Positions 60,339-64,000 of a DNA stretch of 64,000 bases are shown here, in pieces. Within the stretch, counting starts at the first letter, position 1; the number at the start of each line of letters is the position of its first letter. This DNA comes from Frigidibacter mobilis. GTDB taxonomy: Bacteria; Pseudomonadota; Alphaproteobacteria; Rhodobacterales; Rhodobacteraceae. The translations under genes and the position numbers were made by a program. The notes beneath the pieces are model-generated. The model searched no databases and was not told where the DNA came from. It saw nothing but the letters and a program-made list of their open reading frames with translations. Location of the stretch: NCBI RefSeq assembly GCF_001620265.1, contig NZ_CP012661.1:186001-250000 (forward strand), in the 5' to 3' direction.

Positions 60339-61667
60339 ATGAGCCAGAACAACCATCCCACGACCCCGCGTAAATCCTCGACCTTCGACGATTACACGCT
60401 GTCGGAAATCCGCCGCGCGGCGGCCACCGGCATCTATGACATCCGCGGCGGCGGCACCAAGCGCAAGGTGCCGCATTTCGACGACCTCTTGTTCCTGGGC
60501 GCCTCGATGAGCCGCTACCCGCTGGAGGGCTACCGCGAGAAATGCAGCACCGAGGTGGTGCTGGGCACGCGCTTTGCGAAAAAGCCGATCACGCTGAAGA
60601 TCCCGATCACCATTGCCGGCATGTCCTTCGGCTCGCTGTCGGGCCCGGCGAAAGAGGCGCTGGGGCGCGGGGCGACGCTTGCCGGCACCTCGACCACCAC
60701 CGGCGATGGCGGCATGACAGAGGAGGAGCGCGGCCATTCCGAGACGCTGGTCTATCAGTACCTTCCCAGCCGTTACGGCATGAACCCGCGCGACCTGCGC
60801 CGTGCCGATGCGATTGAAATCGTCATCGGCCAGGGCGCCAAGCCGGGCGGCGGCGGGATGCTGCTGGGCCAGAAGATCTCGGACCGGGTGGCGGAGATGC
60901 GCACCTTGCCGAAGGGGATCGACCAGCGCTCTGCCTGCCGGCACCCGGACTGGACCGGACCCGATGACCTGGAAATCAAGATCCTGGAACTGCGCGAGAT
61001 CACCGGCTGGGAGAAGCCGATCTACATCAAGGTCGGCGGGGCGCGGCCCTATTACGACACGGCGCTGGCGGTGAAGGCCGGGGCCGATGTGGTGGTGCTG
61101 GACGGGATGCAGGGCGGCACCGCGGCGACGCAGGAAGTGTTCATCGAGCATGTGGGGATGCCGACGCTGGCCTGCATCCGCCCCGCCGTGCAGGCGCTGC
61201 AGGATCTGGGGATGCACCGCAAGGTGCAGCTGATCGTCTCGGGCGGCATCCGCAGCGGCGCCGATGTGGCCAAGGCGCTGGCGCTGGGGGCGGATGCGGT
61301 CTCCATCGGTACCGCGGCACTGGTGGCGCTGGGCGACAATGACCCGAAATGGGAGGCGGAGTATCAAACGCTGGGCACCACGGCGGGCTCCTATGACGAC
61401 TGGCATGAAGGCCGCGACCCTGCCGGCATCACCACCCAGGACCCCGAGCTGGCGCGCCGGCTGGACCCGGTTCTGGCCGGGCGGCGGCTGGCCAACTACC
61501 TGAAGGTGATGACGCTGGAGGCGCAGACCATCGCGCGCGCCTGCGGCAAGAGCCATGTCCACAACCTCGAGCCCGAGGATCTGGTGGCGCTGACCATCGA
61601 AGCCTCGGCGATGGCCGGGGTACCGCTGGCAGGGACCAGCTGGATCCCCGGCAAGACCGGCTTCTGA
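60339..61667 (+). CDS. mgsC: FMN/Fe-S glutamate-synthase-like subunit of N-methylglutamate synthase
   Basis: 442 aa, equivalent to the central FMN-binding barrel of glutamate synthase: ITIAGMSFGSLSGPAKEALGRGATLAGTSTTTGDGGMTEEERGHSETLVYQ, GQGAKPGGGGMLLGQKIS, YIKVGGARPYYDTALAVKAGADVVVLDGMQGGTAATQEVF and VSGGIRSGADVAKALALGADAVSIGTAALVALG. It is 15 bp after mgsB and followed by a strong terminator, so mgsABC forms one unit. Confidence 0.9.
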   Translation: MSQNNHPTTPRKSSTFDDYTLSEIRRAAATGIYDIRGGGTKRKVPHFDDLLFLGASMSRYPLEGYREKCSTEVVLGTRFAKKPITLKIPITIAGMSFGSLSGPAKEALGRGATLAGTSTTTGDGGMTEEERGHSETLVYQYLPSRYGMNPRDLRRADAIEIVIGQGAKPGGGGMLLGQKISDRVAEMRTLPKGIDQRSACRHPDWTGPDDLEIKILELREITGWEKPIYIKVGGARPYYDTALAVKAGADVVVLDGMQGGTAATQEVFIEHVGMPTLACIRPAVQALQDLGMHRKVQLIVSGGIRSGADVAKALALGADAVSIGTAALVALGDNDPKWEAEYQTLGTTAGSYDDWHEGRDPAGITTQDPELARRLDPVLAGRRLANYLKVMTLEAQTIARACGKSHVHNLEPEDLVALTIEASAMAGVPLAGTSWIPGKTGF

Positions 61668-61672
61668 CGGCA

Positions 61673-61708
61673 ACGGCCGCGCCCCCACCGGCGCGGCCGT
61701 TCTTCTTT
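61673..61708 (+). terminator. Rho-independent terminator after mgsC
   Basis: ACGGCCGCGCC (61673-61683) and GGCGCGGCCGT (61690-61700) form a perfect 11-bp stem with a CCCACC loop, then TCTTCTTT. It implies that gmaS is at least partly transcribed from its own promoter or by read-through. Confidence 0.82.
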
Positions 61709-61738
61709 GGCAAACATAAAAAACGACAGGGAACAGCG

Positions 61739-63043
61739 ATGACAACCGATCTGGCCACATGGGCCGCGGAACGCGGCGTCAAGTATTTCATGATCTCCTA
61801 TACCGACCTGTTCGGCGGGCAGCGGGCGAAACTGGTGCCGACGGCGGCCATCGCTGACATGCAGGCGGATGGCGCGGGCTTTGCCGGCTTCGCCACCTGG
61901 CTCGACCTGACGCCGGCGCATCCCGACCTGTTTGCGATGCCCGACGCCAGTTCGGTGACGCAGCTGCCCTGGAAGCCCGAAGTGGCCTGGGTCGCGGCCG
62001 ATCTTTACATGGAGGGCGCGCCGGTCGCGCAGGCGCCGCGCAACGTGCTCAAGCGCCTCGTGGCCGAGGCCGCCGAGATGGGTCTCTGCGTCAAGACCGG
62101 GATCGAGCCCGAGTTCTTCCTGATCTCGCCCGACGGGAAAGAGATTTCCGACGGCATGGATACCGCGGAAAAGCCCTGCTACGACCAGCAGGCGCTGATG
62201 CGCCGCTATGACGTGATTGCCGAGATCTGCGGATATATGCTCGATCTGGGCTGGAAGCCCTACCAGAACGACCATGAGGATGCGAATGGCCAGTTCGAGA
62301 TGAACTGGGAATATGACGATGTACTGGTGACGGCGGACCGGCACAGCTTCTTCAAGTTCATGGTGAAGTCGGTTGCCGAAAAGCACGGGTTGCGGGCGAC
62401 CTTCATGCCCAAGCCGTTCCGCGGGCTGACGGGGAATGGCTGCCACGCGCATATCTCGGTCTGGGACAAGGACGGGCGCAATGCCTTCGCCGACAAGGCG
62501 ATGCCGTTCGGTCTGTCGGCGGAAGGGCGGACGTTTCTGGGCGGGATCATGAAACACGCCTCGGCGCTGGCGGCGATCACCAATCCGACGGTGAACAGCT
62601 ACAAGCGCATCAACGCGCCGCGGACGATCTCGGGCGCGACATGGGCGCCCAATACCGTCACGTGGACCGGCAACAACCGCACCCATATGGTGCGCGTGCC
62701 GGGGCCGGGGCGGTTCGAGCTGCGCCTGCCCGATGGCGCGGTGAACCCGTACCTGCTGCAGGCGATCATCCTGGCGGCGGGGCTGGGGGGGATGCGCAGC
62801 AAGGCCGATCCCGGGCGGCACCACGATATCGACATGTACCGCGAGGGGCATACGGTTACGGATGCGCCGAAGCTGCCGCTGAACCTGCTGGATGCGCTGC
62901 GCGCCTATGAGGAGGATCCCGAGCTGCAGGCGGCGCTGGGGATCGAGTTCTCGGCGGCGTATCTGAAGCTGAAACATGCCGAGTGGAACACCTACACGGC
63001 GCAGTTCACCGCCTGGGAACACGACACCACGCTGGATATCTGA
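61739..63043 (+). CDS. gmaS: Gamma-glutamylmethylamide synthetase (glutamine synthetase family)
   Basis: 434 aa, a type III-like glutamine synthetase: ISYTDLFGGQRAKLVP, the metal/substrate segments GIEPEFFL, NDHEDANGQFEMNWEYDDVLVTADRHSFFKFMVK, MPKPFRGLTGNGCHAHISVWD and NNRTHMVRVPGPGRFELRLPDGAVNPYLLQA. GmaS ligates methylamine to glutamate with ATP, the first step of the N-methylglutamate pathway. Adjacent mgsABC and the sox/mgd operon support this over ordinary nitrogen assimilation. Confidence 0.87.
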   Translation: MTTDLATWAAERGVKYFMISYTDLFGGQRAKLVPTAAIADMQADGAGFAGFATWLDLTPAHPDLFAMPDASSVTQLPWKPEVAWVAADLYMEGAPVAQAPRNVLKRLVAEAAEMGLCVKTGIEPEFFLISPDGKEISDGMDTAEKPCYDQQALMRRYDVIAEICGYMLDLGWKPYQNDHEDANGQFEMNWEYDDVLVTADRHSFFKFMVKSVAEKHGLRATFMPKPFRGLTGNGCHAHISVWDKDGRNAFADKAMPFGLSAEGRTFLGGIMKHASALAAITNPTVNSYKRINAPRTISGATWAPNTVTWTGNNRTHMVRVPGPGRFELRLPDGAVNPYLLQAIILAAGLGGMRSKADPGRHHDIDMYREGHTVTDAPKLPLNLLDALRAYEEDPELQAALGIEFSAAYLKLKHAEWNTYTAQFTAWEHDTTLDI

Positions 63044-63117
63044 TCGGCCGATCCCGGCTTTTCGTGCGGCGACCGGCAGGTCGCCGCCCCTTCCCCCTGT
63101 TTGCATGGAGTGTGCGC

Positions 63118-64000
63118 GTGCCGCATTATGTTCTGACCGTCACCTGCCCCTCGCGCCGCGGGATCGTCGCGGCGATTTCGGGCTTCCTGGCCGATCAGGG
63201 CTGCAACATCACCGATAGTGCCCAGTTCGACGATCTGGAGACCGGGCAGTTCTTCACCCGCACCACCTTCACCAGCGAAACCGGCGCCACGCTCGCTGCG
63301 CTGACCGAGGCCTTTGCCGCGGTGGCGGAGCCGTTCGGGATGGACTGGGCGATCCACGATGCCGCGCACCGGGTCAAGGTGCTGCTGATGGTGTCGAACT
63401 TCGGCCATTGCCTCAATGACCTGCTCTACCGCTGGCGCATCGGCGCGCTGCCGATCGAGATCGTGGGGGTGGTGTCGAACCACCTGACCTACCAGAAGCT
63501 GGTGGTGAACCATGACATTCCCTTCCACCTCATCAAGGTGACGAAGGAGAACAAGCCCGAGGCGGAGGCGCGGCTGCTGTCGCTGGTCGAGGAAACCGGC
63601 GCCGAACTGGTGGTGCTGGCGCGCTACATGCAGGTGCTGTCGGATGCGCTCTGCCGCAGGATGGCGGGGCGGATCATCAATATCCACCACTCCTTCCTGC
63701 CCAGCTTCAAGGGCGCCAACCCCTACAAGCAGGCCTTCACGCGGGGGGTGAAGCTGATCGGGGCCACGGCGCATTACGTCACCGCCGATCTCGACGAGGG
63801 CCCGATCATCGAGCAGGACACGGTGCGCATCACCCATGCCCAGAGCCCCGAGGATTATGTCAGCCTCGGCCGGGATGTAGAGGCGGCCGTGCTGAGCCGC
63901 GCCATCCACGCCCATATCCACCACCGGGTGTTCCTGAACGGCAACAAGACCGTGGTGTTCCCCGCCTCGCCGGGCAGCTATGCCAGCGAGAGGATGGGTT
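63118..64000 (+). CDS. purU: Formyltetrahydrofolate deformylase (cut at the right edge)
   Basis: 294 residues are visible; the last few and the stop are off-window. It has an N-terminal ACT domain (YVLTVTCPSRRGIVAAISGFLADQGCNITDSAQFDD) and a C-terminal formyltransferase-like domain (KVLLMVSNFGHCLNDLLYRWRIGALPIEIVGVVSNH; INIHHSFLPSFKGANPY with catalytic His; ATAHYVTADLDEGPIIEQD). It hydrolyses 10-formyl-THF to formate and THF, disposing of C1 units released from methylated amines. The GTG at 63118 has GGAG 7 nt upstream and gives the family N-terminus. Confidence 0.9.
   Translation, partial: MPHYVLTVTCPSRRGIVAAISGFLADQGCNITDSAQFDDLETGQFFTRTTFTSETGATLAALTEAFAAVAEPFGMDWAIHDAAHRVKVLLMVSNFGHCLNDLLYRWRIGALPIEIVGVVSNHLTYQKLVVNHDIPFHLIKVTKENKPEAEARLLSLVEETGAELVVLARYMQVLSDALCRRMAGRIINIHHSFLPSFKGANPYKQAFTRGVKLIGATAHYVTADLDEGPIIEQDTVRITHAQSPEDYVSLGRDVEAAVLSRAIHAHIHHRVFLNGNKTVVFPASPGSYASERMG

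Overview
The window looks like chromosome of a GC-rich alphaproteobacterium of the Rhodobacteraceae (Paracoccus/Rhodobacter-like). This rests on the red-type (form IC) RuBisCO in a complete cbb operon, a Rhodobacterales-style ectoine-use locus, a chvE-gguABC sugar cassette and a glutamate-based methylamine pathway. There are no rRNA or tRNA genes, transposases, phage genes or CRISPR arrays. Almost every block is catabolic or C1/CO2 metabolism with its own regulator.

Layout. (1) 1-6.4 kb: ectoine/hydroxyectoine use. ehuB (cut by the window edge), ehuA and the MocR-type regulator enuR run leftward; asnC, ssd and atf run rightward from the same intergenic region. (2) 6.5-11.5 kb: a frameshifted LysR gene, a non-canonical serine-hydroxymethyltransferase-like enzyme, an aldo/keto reductase, a DUF1989 protein and two very small genes. 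(3) 11.7-13.8 kb: large-subunit catalase. (4) 14-26 kb: Calvin-cycle operon cbbF-P-T-G(gap)-A(fba)-L-S-X-E(rpe)-Y-Z on the minus strand, with divergent cbbR. (5) 26-39.5 kb: gbpR-like regulator, then chvE-gguABC, a sugar dehydrogenase, an aldonate dehydratase, a 2-oxoglutarate-semialdehyde dehydrogenase, dgoK, dgoA and a lactonase, then galM. Together these could oxidise L-arabinose to 2-oxoglutarate and D-galactose to pyruvate plus glyceraldehyde-3-phosphate. (6) 39.7-47 kb: an omega-aminotransferase, then an unassigned oxidative operon (HpaB-type flavin monooxygenase, Rieske oxygenase, flavin reductase, RidA-like protein, DUF1028 protein, LysR). (7) 47-64 kb: ammonium transporter with a tiny membrane partner, a DUF1989-GcvT fusion, a four-subunit sarcosine oxidase/N-methylglutamate dehydrogenase, two regulators, three glutamate-synthase-like subunits (MgsABC), a glutamine-synthetase-like enzyme (GmaS) and PurU. 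I read this as the N-methylglutamate route for methylamine.

Three things cut across the blocks. First, at least ten single-base deletions, all in short G or C runs, break seven otherwise well-conserved genes; this looks like sequencing error rather than decay. Second, a structured dispersed repeat occurs three times (8.8, 41.1 and 57.5 kb), with a diverged relative beside the third copy. Third, short shared operator-like motifs link distant promoters: one joins the HpaB operon to the sarcosine-oxidase-like operon, one joins the DUF1989-GcvT gene to mgsA, and one joins ehuA to enuR.

The best candidates for undescribed biology are the HpaB/Rieske/RidA/DUF1028 operon with its shared 15-bp control motif, the DUF1989-GcvT fusion placed inside the methylamine block, and the structured repeat family.
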